45,113 nt of DNA from Lachnospiraceae bacterium (GCA_016297945.1 JAEDFR010000010.1:1-45113); one strand, 5' to 3'; positions 24,566 to 33,721 are shown, counted from the stretch's first letter. Translations and numbers: made by a program. The notes: generated by a model not told the origin, from the sequence alone.

Positions 24566-25305
24566 ATTATCTTTTCTATGTTCATCTCCTTGTTTTAAAA
24601 TGGCTTTTTTGGCCTTGTAATAGCCTTTTTTATAGATTTTTCCGACTTTTTATTGCTTCTATAATTTCCTTTTAGTTTTATTATTCTATTTTTGTTCTCT
24701 GCCAGATTTCTATTTTCCCTGTTTTAAATCGTGATTTTCTGTATATTCGCGTTTTAGTATGTGTTTTCAATTGGATATGGCGACTTAGCTGAAAAAAATA
24801 TATGCATATTTCAACTACCAAAGTTAACATAACAATGGGTTACATAACAAAAAAAACTATATAATTTGTGGTGTTACGAAAAAAGAAATACAAGATATAG
24901 ACAAAATAGTCAATGCTAATAGAGTATTATGTAAACTGTATGTGTCTAGTATTATTATACAAAATCAATTGACACAACCGTCATCATATTTTCTAAATCA
25001 GAATCACATAAATAAAATACGGTTGTAATAAAAATAAAAAAATCAAAATTATTGAAATAAATGACAGAAAGTGATAAATGATTTGATATTTCTGTCACAA
25101 AAAGAAAAAACAATATATTGTATTAAGTAACACAACAAACAACAATATTTGGTACACATAAGTTGTAAAAATCTGCAAGATTATCTGTAAACCAACAAAA
25201 AACATTGAAAAATAGCATTTCATAACACTACAAAAAGTAATTAAACATAAATCTTTTGTAAACCAATAATCCATATTGTATTTCTGAAAAATCACTTTCC
25301 CTTTA
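24566..25305. other. Long AT-rich non-coding stretch upstream of purL
   Basis: About 740 bases with markedly fewer G and C than the rest of the window and no convincing ORF. Two hairpin-capable pairs are visible: ACAACCGT/ACGGTTGT (near 24975 and 25018) and GACAGAAA/TTTCTGTC (near 25063 and 25090). A purine riboswitch would be the expected element before purL, but its conserved core was not found. It may be a remnant of degraded genes. Confidence 0.4.
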
Positions 25306-25333
25306 TTGAAAAAAAAGCTGAATCTTGTATAAT
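25306..25333 (+). promoter_or_regulatory. Probable purL promoter
   Basis: TTGAAA (25306-25311), 16-base spacer, TATAAT (25328-25333), 64 bases before the chosen start codon. Confidence 0.6.
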
Positions 25334-25396
25334 AAAAATAGTGTTTAAACAAGATAGGAAATGTTTAATAGATTAACTATGGAGGAAACGACAAAC

Positions 25397-28300
25397 ATGG
25401 CAAATGTAAAACGTATTTACGTAGAAAAGAAAGCAGCTTTTGCGGTGAAAGCCACAGAGCTGTACGAGGACTTAAAGAGCTATCTGGGAGTAGATGGACT
25501 AAAACAGGTCAGAGTATTCATTCGGTATGATGTTGAAAATCTTTCGGATGAGGTATTTGAAAGAGCATGCAAGACTGTTTTTTCGGAGCCGCCGGTTGAT
25601 ATTCTTTATCATGAAAATATCGAGGTAAAACCCGACGAAAGAACTTTTAGTGTTGAATACCTGCCGGGACAGTTCGACCAAAGAGCCGATTCGGCCATGC
25701 AGTGTGTGAAATTCTTAAAAGAAGATGAAGAACCGGTTATCCGGACTGCTGTTACCTATTTATTATCCGGACAGATTTCAGATGAAGAATTTGCTGAAAT
25801 CAAAGCTTACTGTATCAATCCGGTGGATTCGCGTGAGACCGATATGGTAAAGCCGGACACTTTAATTGCCGAATACGAAGAGCCGGCAGATGTTATCGTA
25901 TTTGATGGTTTTAAAGATATGGCAGAGGCGGATTTAAAAGCACTTTACGATTCGCTTGGTCTTGCCATGACCTTTAAAGATTTCCTTCATATTCAAAATT
26001 ATTATCAAAAGGACGAGCACAGAGATCCGACTATGACAGAAATCCGTGTTCTGGATACATACTGGTCCGATCACTGTCGTCATACCACATTTTCTACGGA
26101 ATTAAAAAATGTGGAGATTGCAGATGGATATTACAAAGCTCCGATTGAAAAATCATATCATGCATATCTGGATGCACATCATGAAATGTATCAGGGCAGA
26201 GATGACAAATTTGTCTGCCTGATGGATCTGGCATTGATGGCAATGAAAAAATTGAGAGCAGAAGGAAAGCTTCAGGATATGGAAGTATCCGATGAAATCA
26301 ATGCCTGCTCAGTTGTTGTGCCGGTTGAAATCGACGGTCAGATTGAGGAGTGGCTGGTGTTCTTCAAAAATGAAACACACAATCATCCTACGGAAATTGA
26401 ACCTTTCGGTGGTGCTGCAACATGTCTAGGCGGAGCTATCAGAGATCCGCTTTCCGGACGTGGCTATGTGTATCAGGCGATGCGTATCACCGGTGCTGCA
26501 GATCCGACGGTTCCGATCAAAGATACGTTAAAAGGAAAGTTGTCACAAAAGAAACTGGTAACGGGAGCTGCAAGCGGTTATTCTTCCTATGGTAATCAGA
26601 TTGGTCTTGCTACAGGATATGTAAAAGAACTGTATCATCCCAATTACGTGGCAAAACGTATGGAAATTGGTGCCGTTATGGGTGCCGCACCCCGCAAAAA
26701 CGTAATTCGTGAAAATTCCGATCCGGGCGATATCATCATTCTTTTAGGCGGTCGTACCGGACGTGACGGCTGTGGCGGTGCTACCGGATCTTCCAAGGTT
26801 CATACCGAAAGCTCTATCGAGACCTGTGGCGCAGAGGTTCAGAAAGGAAATGCACCTACTGAACGTAAAATCCAGAGATTGTTCCGCAGAGCGGAAGTTT
26901 CCAAGCTGATTAAAAAGTGTAATGATTTTGGTGCCGGCGGTGTATCGGTTGCCATCGGTGAATTGGCTCCCGGACTGATTGTTGATCTTGATAAAGTGCC
27001 CAAGAAATATGCAGGCCTTGACGGAACGGAGCTTGCCATTTCCGAATCACAGGAACGTATGGCGGTTGTTGTAGATCCCAAGGATGTACAGGAATTTTTA
27101 GGCTATGCCGCTGAAGAAAACTTAGAGGCGGTTGAGGTTGCTGTTGTGACAAAAGAGCCCAGATTGGTGCTTGAATGGAGAGGCAAAAAGATCGTCGATA
27201 TTGCCCGCTCATTCTTAGATACCAACGGAGCACATCAGGAAGCCGATGTTGCCATTGATGTTCCGGAAGAAGAAGACAATTACTTTAAACAATATGCCAT
27301 TAAAGATGTCGAGGATGCTGTTGCAACCGGTGATGTGAGAGCAGCATTCTTACGTACATTAAATGACTTAAATGTCTGTAGCCAGAAAGGATTGGTGGAA
27401 ATGTTTGATGCATCCATCGGAGCGGGCAGTGTTTACATGCCTTACGGTGGAAAGTATCAGCTGACCGAGACGCAGACCATGGTGGCTAAATTACCGGTAT
27501 TAAAAGGAAAAACCGAGACTGTTACGATGATGAGCTATGGTTTTGATCCTTACCTTTCTACCTGGAGCCCGTATCACGGAGCTGTTTATGCCGTAACCGA
27601 ATCCTTAAGCAAGATTGTGGCTGCCGGTGGAGATTATAAAAAAGTACGTTTTACATTCCAGGAATATTTCCGCAGAATGACGGAGGACAAACATCGCTGG
27701 AGCCAGCCGTTTGCCGCTTTACTTGGTGCGTTTGATGCACAAATCGGATACGGGCTGCCGAGTATTGGCGGAAAAGACAGTATGTCAGGAACCTTCAACG
27801 ATATTGATGTGCCTCCGACACTCGTGTCATTTGCAGTCGATACTGCAAAATATCCGGAAATTATTACGCCGGAATTAAAAGTAATCGGTAGTAAATTGGT
27901 TATTGTTCGTCTGCCTAAAGACGAATATGATTTACCTATATACAACAAAGTGGCAGAAATTTATGAGAAAGTTGCTGCTCTTATTTGGGAAAAGGCAGTT
28001 GTTTCTGCTTATGTACTTGATTCCAAGGGAATTGCAGCCGCAGCGGCCAAGATGGCATTTGGTAACGGATTTGGTGTCAGATTTGACGGTTTGATTGAGC
28101 CTGACGGATTATTTAAAAATGAACTTGGCAACTTCTTATTAGAGGTTCCGGTCAGCATGATGAATCTTTTGGATGCTTCGGGACTTGCATATCAGTTGGT
28201 TGGAACTGTTATTGAAGATGGTTTCAAGTTTGACGATATAACCGTCAGTGAAACAGAAGCGCTGGATGCATGGAAAAAGAAACTGGAAAAAGTATTCCCT

Positions 28301-29182
28301 ACCAAGGCAGTAAAGGATACCGATCCGATTGCGGTAAAAGTATACGATACAAAAGATATTTATATCTGTAAAAACAAGGTCGCAAAACCGACGGTGTTTA
28401 TTCCGTTATTCCCCGGTACGAACTGCGAGTATGACAGTACAAAGGCATTTGAAAGAGCGGGCGCCAATGTTGTAACCAAAGTCTTCCGCAATTTAAGCGC
28501 AGAAGATATCAGAGAATCTGTGGATGAATTTGAAAAATCTATTAGTCAGGCCCAGATTATTATGTTCCCGGGTGGTTTCTCAGCCGGTGATGAACCGGAC
28601 GGAAGTGCGAAATTCTTTGCTACTGCATTCCAGAATGCTAAGATCAAGGAAGCTGTCATGAAACTCTTAAATGAAAGAGATGGATTGGCACTTGGTATCT
28701 GCAATGGTTTCCAGGCACTGATTAAACTGGGACTGGTTCCTTATGGCGAAATTGTGGGTCAGAAAGAAGATTCTCCTACTTTAACCTTTAATACGATCAA
28801 CAGACATATCTCCAAGATGGTATATACCAAGGTTGTGACCAATAAATCACCGTGGCTGCAACTTGCTGAACTTGGCAAGACATATGTGAACCCCGCATCA
28901 CACGGAGAAGGACGATTTGTTGCACCGAAGGAATGGATTGATAAGCTGTTTGCAAACGGACAGGTTGCTACTCAGTATGCTGATTTTAACGGCAATGTTT
29001 CCATGGATGAAGAATGGAATGTCAATGGTTCTTATGCTGCCATCGAAGGTATTACATCTCCTGACGGACGCTGCCTTGGAAAGATGGCTCACTCTGAAAG
29101 ACGGGATGATGCCGTGGCAATCAATATCTATGGTGAGCAGGATATGAAGATTTTTGAATCCGGTGTACAGTATTTTATGTAA
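25397..29182 (+). CDS. purL: Phosphoribosylformylglycinamidine synthase, single-chain form
   Basis: Fourth step of purine synthesis: FGAR plus glutamine and ATP to FGAM. 1261 residues joining the synthase and the glutaminase, as in the clostridial/lactobacillal PurL type rather than the split PurS-PurL-PurQ. Seen: FFKNETHNHPTEIEPFGGA (nucleotide site), LGGRTGRDGCGGATGSS, IGGKDSMSGT, and the C-terminal amidotransferase with PGTNCEYDS, FPGGFSAGDEPDG and nucleophile Cys (about C1102) in GICNGFQ. Upstream in-frame codons exist, but GGAGG 11 bases before the ATG at 25397 favours this start. No other pur gene adjoins it. Confidence 0.96.
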   Translation: MANVKRIYVEKKAAFAVKATELYEDLKSYLGVDGLKQVRVFIRYDVENLSDEVFERACKTVFSEPPVDILYHENIEVKPDERTFSVEYLPGQFDQRADSAMQCVKFLKEDEEPVIRTAVTYLLSGQISDEEFAEIKAYCINPVDSRETDMVKPDTLIAEYEEPADVIVFDGFKDMAEADLKALYDSLGLAMTFKDFLHIQNYYQKDEHRDPTMTEIRVLDTYWSDHCRHTTFSTELKNVEIADGYYKAPIEKSYHAYLDAHHEMYQGRDDKFVCLMDLALMAMKKLRAEGKLQDMEVSDEINACSVVVPVEIDGQIEEWLVFFKNETHNHPTEIEPFGGAATCLGGAIRDPLSGRGYVYQAMRITGAADPTVPIKDTLKGKLSQKKLVTGAASGYSSYGNQIGLATGYVKELYHPNYVAKRMEIGAVMGAAPRKNVIRENSDPGDIIILLGGRTGRDGCGGATGSSKVHTESSIETCGAEVQKGNAPTERKIQRLFRRAEVSKLIKKCNDFGAGGVSVAIGELAPGLIVDLDKVPKKYAGLDGTELAISESQERMAVVVDPKDVQEFLGYAAEENLEAVEVAVVTKEPRLVLEWRGKKIVDIARSFLDTNGAHQEADVAIDVPEEEDNYFKQYAIKDVEDAVATGDVRAAFLRTLNDLNVCSQKGLVEMFDASIGAGSVYMPYGGKYQLTETQTMVAKLPVLKGKTETVTMMSYGFDPYLSTWSPYHGAVYAVTESLSKIVAAGGDYKKVRFTFQEYFRRMTEDKHRWSQPFAALLGAFDAQIGYGLPSIGGKDSMSGTFNDIDVPPTLVSFAVDTAKYPEIITPELKVIGSKLVIVRLPKDEYDLPIYNKVAEIYEKVAALIWEKAVVSAYVLDSKGIAAAAAKMAFGNGFGVRFDGLIEPDGLFKNELGNFLLEVPVSMMNLLDASGLAYQLVGTVIEDGFKFDDITVSETEALDAWKKKLEKVFPTKAVKDTDPIAVKVYDTKDIYICKNKVAKPTVFIPLFPGTNCEYDSTKAFERAGANVVTKVFRNLSAEDIRESVDEFEKSISQAQIIMFPGGFSAGDEPDGSAKFFATAFQNAKIKEAVMKLLNERDGLALGICNGFQALIKLGLVPYGEIVGQKEDSPTLTFNTINRHISKMVYTKVVTNKSPWLQLAELGKTYVNPASHGEGRFVAPKEWIDKLFANGQVATQYADFNGNVSMDEEWNVNGSYAAIEGITSPDGRCLGKMAHSERRDDAVAINIYGEQDMKIFESGVQYFM

Positions 29183-29233
29183 AAATAGCAAAAAGAAATA
29201 ATGCAGATGATGGCAATATTATGCAAATGCAAA

Positions 29234-29296
29234 GAAAGAACAGTATTGATTAATGAAAGAACAACAGTATTGTTTAATGCAAGAACAACTGTTGAC
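29234..29296. repeat. Imperfect tandem repeats of 18-24 bp upstream of rubredoxin
   Basis: Units starting GAAAGAACAGTATTGATTAAT (29234-29254, shown to 21 bases as GAAAGAACAG...), 29255-29278 and 29279-29296 share AAGAACA, and the first two also share CAGTATTG and TTAAT. The last unit runs into the TTGACA of the rubredoxin promoter. Slippage product or spaced operator sites. Confidence 0.45.
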
Positions 29297-29320
29297 ATGA
29301 AATCCTAATAGGAATAAAAT
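29292..29320 (+). promoter_or_regulatory. Strong rubredoxin promoter
   Basis: Consensus TTGACA (29292-29297), 17-base spacer, TAAAAT (29315-29320), 58 bases before the start codon. Confidence 0.7.
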
Positions 29321-29378
29321 TGTTATATCAGAAGGCAGATTTTGCCAATTGTATGCAAAAGAAAAAGGAGGACTAACG

Positions 29379-29540
29379 ATGGATAAGTATTTTTGCAATC
29401 CCTGTGGTTATACTTATGATCCTGAGAAAGGAGATCCCGAGCATGGTATTGCTCCCGGTACAGCTTTTGAAGATATCCCGGATGACTGGTGTTGCCCGAT
29501 TTGTGGTGTGACCAAAGATATGTTTATGAAAGTGATTTAA
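29379..29540 (+). CDS. Rubredoxin
   Basis: 53-residue cytosolic electron carrier with one iron held by four cysteines: FCNPCGYTYDPEKGD and WCCPICGVTKDMF give the two CxxC knuckles. Small redox protein typical of anaerobes, often feeding rubrerythrins or flavodiiron proteins in oxygen and peroxide defence. The frame is open upstream, but AAAGGAGG seven to eight bases before the ATG at 29379 and the family length set the start. Own promoter and terminator; monocistronic. Confidence 0.96.
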   Translation: MDKYFCNPCGYTYDPEKGDPEHGIAPGTAFEDIPDDWCCPICGVTKDMFMKVI

Positions 29541-29604
29541 GTAAAAAAATAGGTAGAACATATCTTGCATATGATTTTGTTAGCAGACAAAATGAATGCT
29601 ATTA

Positions 29605-29637
29605 AAAACAAGGAGCAATGAGATTGCTCCTTGTTTT
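29605..29637. terminator. Bidirectional terminator
   Basis: AAAACAAGGAGCAAT (29605-29619) and its exact complement (29623-29637) around a GAG loop, with A and T runs on both sides. It ends rubredoxin (+) and the convergent membrane-protein gene (-). Confidence 0.9.
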
Positions 29638-29696
29638 AGTTTATTATCCTTTTGAAAACCGTTTGTTAAACCATGCTTTAACTTTTTTGGCATTGC

Positions 29697-30092
29697 TTAT
29701 TCTTCTGTCGTTGTAGCAGTCTCGTCGCTATCGGGAGTTTCCAAAGTGTCTGTATTTGTTTCTGATGCATCATCTGTTGCAGCATCTTCTGTGACGGAAT
29801 CACTGCCGGAATTTTCTGTTTCAATAGTGGAATCGCCACTTTGAGAATCGGTGCTTTGATTAAGCATTTCCATTAACTGCTCGTAGTCAATTTCGTCGGC
29901 CTGTGCTTCCTGCGCCTTGTTATTGGTCCACCGGGGAATAAAATAGATAGAGGCACCGATGAGAGCGATAACAAGAATCGCCAAGATGGGACCAAATATT
30001 TTCCACATTAGTTTGCGACGCTTTTCTTTTTTGATATTGGCCTTACGGTTTTTCTTTTCCTTCTTATATTGATCCACTTTTTCCTGACTCAT
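29697..30092 (-). CDS. Small single-pass membrane protein with acidic Ser/Thr tail
   Basis: Family not recognised. 131 residues: a highly basic start (MSQEKVDQYKKEKKNRKANIKK), one transmembrane helix (about residues 36-57), then a low-complexity extracytoplasmic tail rich in Asp, Glu, Ser and Thr. The ATG ten codons upstream is less likely, because GGAAAGGA lies ten bases before the ATG at 30092. In the next frame, the bases just past the stop read NAKKVKAWFNKRFSKG, a plausible protein end, so a late frameshift may have replaced the original C-terminus. Confidence 0.7.
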   Translation of the reverse strand: MSQEKVDQYKKEKKNRKANIKKEKRRKLMWKIFGPILAILVIALIGASIYFIPRWTNNKAQEAQADEIDYEQLMEMLNQSTDSQSGDSTIETENSGSDSVTEDAATDDASETNTDTLETPDSDETATTTEE

Positions 30093-30293
30093 GTCTGATA
30101 CGTCCTTTCCTGTTATATTCATTTCGATTGCAAAATTTGCAAAAAAGTAAGAATTTGAAATATTACTTCCATTATGAAAACATCATTGTGATAGTACAAA
30201 ATGAGTGGAAGTATTCTTTTTATTCCACAAATAGTTTAGTTTATTTGTACATAAAATGCAAATGAATATTCTGTGTACGTAAGGAAAAATATG

Positions 30294-30344
30294 ATGATAC
30301 CAGGGATTGCGAGATCACAAAGTGCGTAGCAATCCGTTGGTATC
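30294..30344. repeat. Palindromic repeat (GATACCA..GGATTGC), second copy
   Basis: ATGATACCAGGGATTGC (30294-30310) pairs with GCAATCC and TGGTATC (30329-30344). About 40 of 50 positions match the copy at 24410-24461, and the differences fall mostly in the loop. The rest of the gap 30093-30408 holds no recognisable gene. Confidence 0.75.
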
Positions 30345-30408
30345 TTAAAAGATGTGATAACTGTGCGAAAGTAATCAGCGATAAAATAATACTATTTTAA
30401 AAGAAGTG

Positions 30409-30437
30409 TTGAAAAAATTTACGAAATGAAAGATAAT
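30409..30437 (+). promoter_or_regulatory. Promoter of the NSS transporter operon
   Basis: TTGAAA (30409-30414), 17-base spacer, GATAAT (30432-30437), 38 bases before the start codon. Confidence 0.5.
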
Positions 30438-30475
30438 AGATAATATATATGATTAATCAGTTAAGGGAGATTTTT

Positions 30476-31882
30476 ATGGAGAAAAAAACACAAAGACATG
30501 CATTTTCCGGCTCTTTGGGATTTGTTTTGGCGGCGGCAGGAAGTGCGGTAGGTTTAGGAAATATCTGGAGGTTTCCGTATTTGGCGGCAAAAGATGGTGG
30601 AGGACTGTTTTTAGTTGTCTATATTATTTTGGCGCTGACTTTTGGTTTCGCGCTTTTGACAACGGATATTGCCATCGGACGTAATACCAAGCAGGGACCG
30701 CTTACTGCATATCGTATGATTGATAAACGGTTCGGATTTTTAGGAATTCTTGGTTGCCTGATACCGGCTATTATTATGCCGTATTATTGCGCTATCGGAG
30801 GCTGGGTAATTAAATATTTTGTGGCTTTTTTGACGGGAGACGGATTAAAAGCAGCAGAAGATGGATATTTTACCGGCTTTATTACGTCTGAAGTTTCGCC
30901 CATTGTTTATATGGTGATTTTTCTGGCACTGGTATCCGGTATTATTATTATGGGAGTAAATAGAGGAATTGAATCCTCTTCCAAGATTATCATGCCGATT
31001 TTGATTGTTTTGGTAATTGGTATTGCCATTTTTTCATTGACCATCAGCTATACCGGTGATGACGGAGTGGTTCGTACCGGTATGCAGGGCTTGAAAATTT
31101 ATCTTATTCCCGATTTGTCAGGGCTGACTTTTGGAAAGTTTTTTACGGTTTTAGTAGATGCAATGGGACAATTGTTTTTTAGTCTGAGTGTTGCTATGGG
31201 AATTATGGTTGCGTATGGCTCGTATGTAAAGGATGAAGCTAATCTGGTAAAATCCATCAACCAGATTGAGATTTTTGATACCGGGGTGGCCATTTTAGCC
31301 GGTGTTATGATTATTCCTGCGGTATTTACTTTTATGGGACGCGAGGGAATGGAAGCATCCGGACCAAGTCTGATGTTTGTTTCTCTGCCCAAGGTCTTTG
31401 CACAGATGGGTGCTGTCGGAAATGTGATTGGAGCTTTGTTTTTTGCCATGGTATTATTTGCTGCAATCACAAGTGCAATTTCTATTTTGGAAGCGGTCGT
31501 ATCAAGCTTCATGGATCAGTTCCATCTGAATCGTACAAGTGCCACTTTGTTAGAGACTTTTATCGCTCTGATTTTTGCTGTAATCGTTTGTCTTGGTTAT
31601 AATAAACTTTATTTTGAGGTGACGCTTCCCAATGGAGCGGTTGCGCAGGTGCTTGATATTATGGATTATGTCAGCAACAATGTCTTCATGCCTTTGATTT
31701 CCATTGGAACCTGTATTCTGATTGGATGGGTGAAAAAGCCGCAGTTTATTATTGATGAGGCAGAAAAAAACGGAGAAAAATTTAACCGTGAAAAGTTATA
31801 CATCGTCATGATGAAATATATTGCTCCAATTTTGTTATTTATTTTGTTCTTAAAATCCGTTGGTATATTAAACATATTTTAG
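30476..31882 (+). CDS. Sodium-dependent transporter, NSS (SNF) family
   Basis: Membrane symporter of the LeuT/MhsT class that imports amino acids or related compounds with sodium. 468 residues, about 11-12 helices. The hallmark first helix is clear: GSLGFVLAAAGSAVGLGNIWRFPYLA (quoted parts: AAAGSAVGLGNIWRFPY), followed by LALTFGFALLTTDIAIGR and the unwound sixth-helix region FFSLSVAMG. The upstream in-frame start is unlikely, since AAGGGAG lies seven bases before the ATG at 30476. It is 13 bases ahead of the glycosylase fusion gene, so they are probably one transcript with the adenosyltransferase. Substrate unknown. Confidence 0.92.
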   Translation: MEKKTQRHAFSGSLGFVLAAAGSAVGLGNIWRFPYLAAKDGGGLFLVVYIILALTFGFALLTTDIAIGRNTKQGPLTAYRMIDKRFGFLGILGCLIPAIIMPYYCAIGGWVIKYFVAFLTGDGLKAAEDGYFTGFITSEVSPIVYMVIFLALVSGIIIMGVNRGIESSSKIIMPILIVLVIGIAIFSLTISYTGDDGVVRTGMQGLKIYLIPDLSGLTFGKFFTVLVDAMGQLFFSLSVAMGIMVAYGSYVKDEANLVKSINQIEIFDTGVAILAGVMIIPAVFTFMGREGMEASGPSLMFVSLPKVFAQMGAVGNVIGALFFAMVLFAAITSAISILEAVVSSFMDQFHLNRTSATLLETFIALIFAVIVCLGYNKLYFEVTLPNGAVAQVLDIMDYVSNNVFMPLISIGTCILIGWVKKPQFIIDEAEKNGEKFNREKLYIVMMKYIAPILLFILFLKSVGILNIF

Positions 31883-31895
31883 ATGAGGTTGTGTA

Positions 31896-33179
31896 ATGGC
31901 GGAATATACACATGTTGTGCAGCCCTTTGAGCCTGTTTTTGATGAAAAGTCGGAGATTTTAATATTGGGCAGTCTGCCATCCGTAAAATCGCGTGAAAAC
32001 GGGTTTTACTACGGACATCCGCAAAATCGTTTCTGGAAGGTCTTATCTGCTGTTATCAGCTGCGAGGAGCCGCATGATATCACGCAAAAGAAAGATATGC
32101 TTCTTTCGCATCATATCGCGTTGTGGGATGTGATATATGAGTGTGATATCAAAGGTTCATCGGATAGCAGTATAAAAAATGTAGTGACGGCAGATATAGC
32201 GGGAATACTTCAAAAATCCCGGATTCGATATATCTACGTAAACGGTAAAACAGCGGAAAAGTATTATAAAAAGTATATTGAACCGGATTTGCGCATAAAA
32301 GCCGTTGTTTTGCCGTCTTCAAGCCCGGCAAATGCGGCTTTTTCTTTGTCTGCGCTCATAAATTCGTGGGAGCGTTTGTTATGGGTTTTTCAGGGACATT
32401 ATCGCTATCAGGTAAAGGTGGATTATAAGGATTATCTGCAAATTATGCAGGATGGACACATGAAAGAGATGGACAGCGCGGATTTTGCACTGGTCTGGAG
32501 AGAGTTGTTTGGTGCAACATCACAGGTCAGACAGGATGTATCGGTATGGTATCAGGTTTCGCTTTCGGGGAAACAAGTTGTGGTTATGACATTGGGCACA
32601 TTTTTTGATGAAAAAATGGAAATGTATGAGCAAAAAGAGCAATTGTATTTGGCATATATGGTAGATTGTCTTGGAATGGGGATACTGAGGTTGGCGTATC
32701 AGACATTTTATGAAGCGCATTTTTGTCATACCGGACTTCTCGCGTCTGATATGACTTTCCTAAATCAGAATGAAATGAAGGACATATCTGATCATTTTGA
32801 AAGACTTGGAGTAACCGAGGTGAAGTTGAATGAAGCATTTGTCATGTTTCCGCAAAAAACAGTTGTATTTAAAACAAAAATTCATGAAAATGCATGCGCA
32901 GACGGCATAGAAAAAGGTGCGGAAGAAGGAAACAATCCAAACGCTGAAAAAAGCTGTATGAATATCTGTGAAATGTGTGATAATACACAATGTGCAAACA
33001 GACAGAAACCGGAAACTGTTTGGAATGATGCAAAAGAATGCCGTATGGATCTGGCTATGGCACAAAAGATTAAAATGCGAAAAAGCCAAAATGCGCAAAA
33101 AAGGCAGGATGAAATTGAAAACGCGAATCAAAACTATGGTTATCAGAGAATAATGGGAAAAACAGAGGATTCAGAGTGA
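31896..33179 (+). CDS. DNA-deoxyinosine (hypoxanthine) glycosylase fused to a MetH-activation-like domain
   Basis: 427 residues in three parts. Residues 1-163 match the UDG-superfamily hypoxanthine/deoxyinosine glycosylases: ILILGSLPSVKSRENGFYYG and HPQNRFWKVL, with VLPSSSPAN as the second motif. Residues about 190-335 resemble clostridial small proteins of the B12-dependent methionine synthase activation fold: VVVMTLGTFFDEK, YLAYMVDCLGMGI and the VMFPQKTVVF strand. A cysteine knuckle C358-x2-C361-x4-C366-x2-R369 follows, as at the end of those proteins. The tail is basic. The RxSPGY SAM-binding stretch of true MetH domains is not evident. It overlaps the adenosyltransferase by four bases. 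First part likely; middle part tentative. Confidence 0.72.
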   Translation: MAEYTHVVQPFEPVFDEKSEILILGSLPSVKSRENGFYYGHPQNRFWKVLSAVISCEEPHDITQKKDMLLSHHIALWDVIYECDIKGSSDSSIKNVVTADIAGILQKSRIRYIYVNGKTAEKYYKKYIEPDLRIKAVVLPSSSPANAAFSLSALINSWERLLWVFQGHYRYQVKVDYKDYLQIMQDGHMKEMDSADFALVWRELFGATSQVRQDVSVWYQVSLSGKQVVVMTLGTFFDEKMEMYEQKEQLYLAYMVDCLGMGILRLAYQTFYEAHFCHTGLLASDMTFLNQNEMKDISDHFERLGVTEVKLNEAFVMFPQKTVVFKTKIHENACADGIEKGAEEGNNPNAEKSCMNICEMCDNTQCANRQKPETVWNDAKECRMDLAMAQKIKMRKSQNAQKRQDEIENANQNYGYQRIMGKTEDSE

Positions 33180-33721
33180 GAATGGACAGGGGTTTGATAC
33201 ATCTTTATCATGGTGATGGAAAAGGGAAGACTACAGCTGCAATTGGGTTGGCAATGCGAATGACCGGATATAAGAAACGTGTGTTGTTTGCGCAGTTTCT
33301 CAAAAATGATCAATCCGGGGAAGTGACAGCGTTAAAGGAAAGCCCATATGTTACGTATTTTTCGGATCTCGATATGCCAAAAGGATTTTATTATGATATG
33401 AATGATGAACAAAAGAAGGCTCTTTGCATTTCTCAGCGAAAGCTGTTTGAAGATATGAAACAGAGCCTTTCTTTGATACCATCTGAAGAAGTAGGACTGT
33501 TGGTGTTAGATGAGTTGACCTATGTGTATGCGTGGGGAATATTGGATAAAGAAGATGTTCTGTCATTTTTAAAGAATAAGCCAAAAACACTTGAGATAGT
33601 GATAACCGGTAGGAAGCCGGAACAGGAATTGCTGGATTTAGCAGACTATATTACGGAAATGAAGATGGAAAAACACCCGTTCCTTAAAGGGATCTCTGCC
33701 AGAAAAGGGATAGAGTGTTAA
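33176..33721 (+). CDS. cobO: Corrinoid adenosyltransferase (BtuR/CobO type)
   Basis: ATP:cob(I)alamin or cob(I)yrinate adenosyltransferase, making the cobalt-carbon bond of adenosylcobalamin. 181 residues. The typical start GLIHLYHGDGKGKTTAAIGLAMR is present (P-loop GDGKGKTT), as are GLLVLDELTYV and the end VITGRKPEQELLDLADYITEMK (parts). The start is GTG at 33176, overlapping the previous stop codon, with GAGG seven bases upstream; an ATG two codons later is possible. No other cobalamin-synthesis gene or B12 riboswitch is seen nearby, so it may serve salvage. Confidence 0.93.
   Translation: MRMDRGLIHLYHGDGKGKTTAAIGLAMRMTGYKKRVLFAQFLKNDQSGEVTALKESPYVTYFSDLDMPKGFYYDMNDEQKKALCISQRKLFEDMKQSLSLIPSEEVGLLVLDELTYVYAWGILDKEDVLSFLKNKPKTLEIVITGRKPEQELLDLADYITEMKMEKHPFLKGISARKGIEC

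Noticed and set aside
24850..25030. Open frame reading KNYIICGVTKKEIQDIDKI
   Set aside because: It has no start codon or ribosome site, is only about 60 codons long and lies in AT-rich DNA; kept only as a remark under the gap.
25095..25352. Minus-strand frame of 85 codons, rich in Phe, Tyr and Ile
   Set aside because: It lies in very AT-rich DNA, where such frames arise by chance; there is no ribosome site and the composition simply reflects A/T runs.
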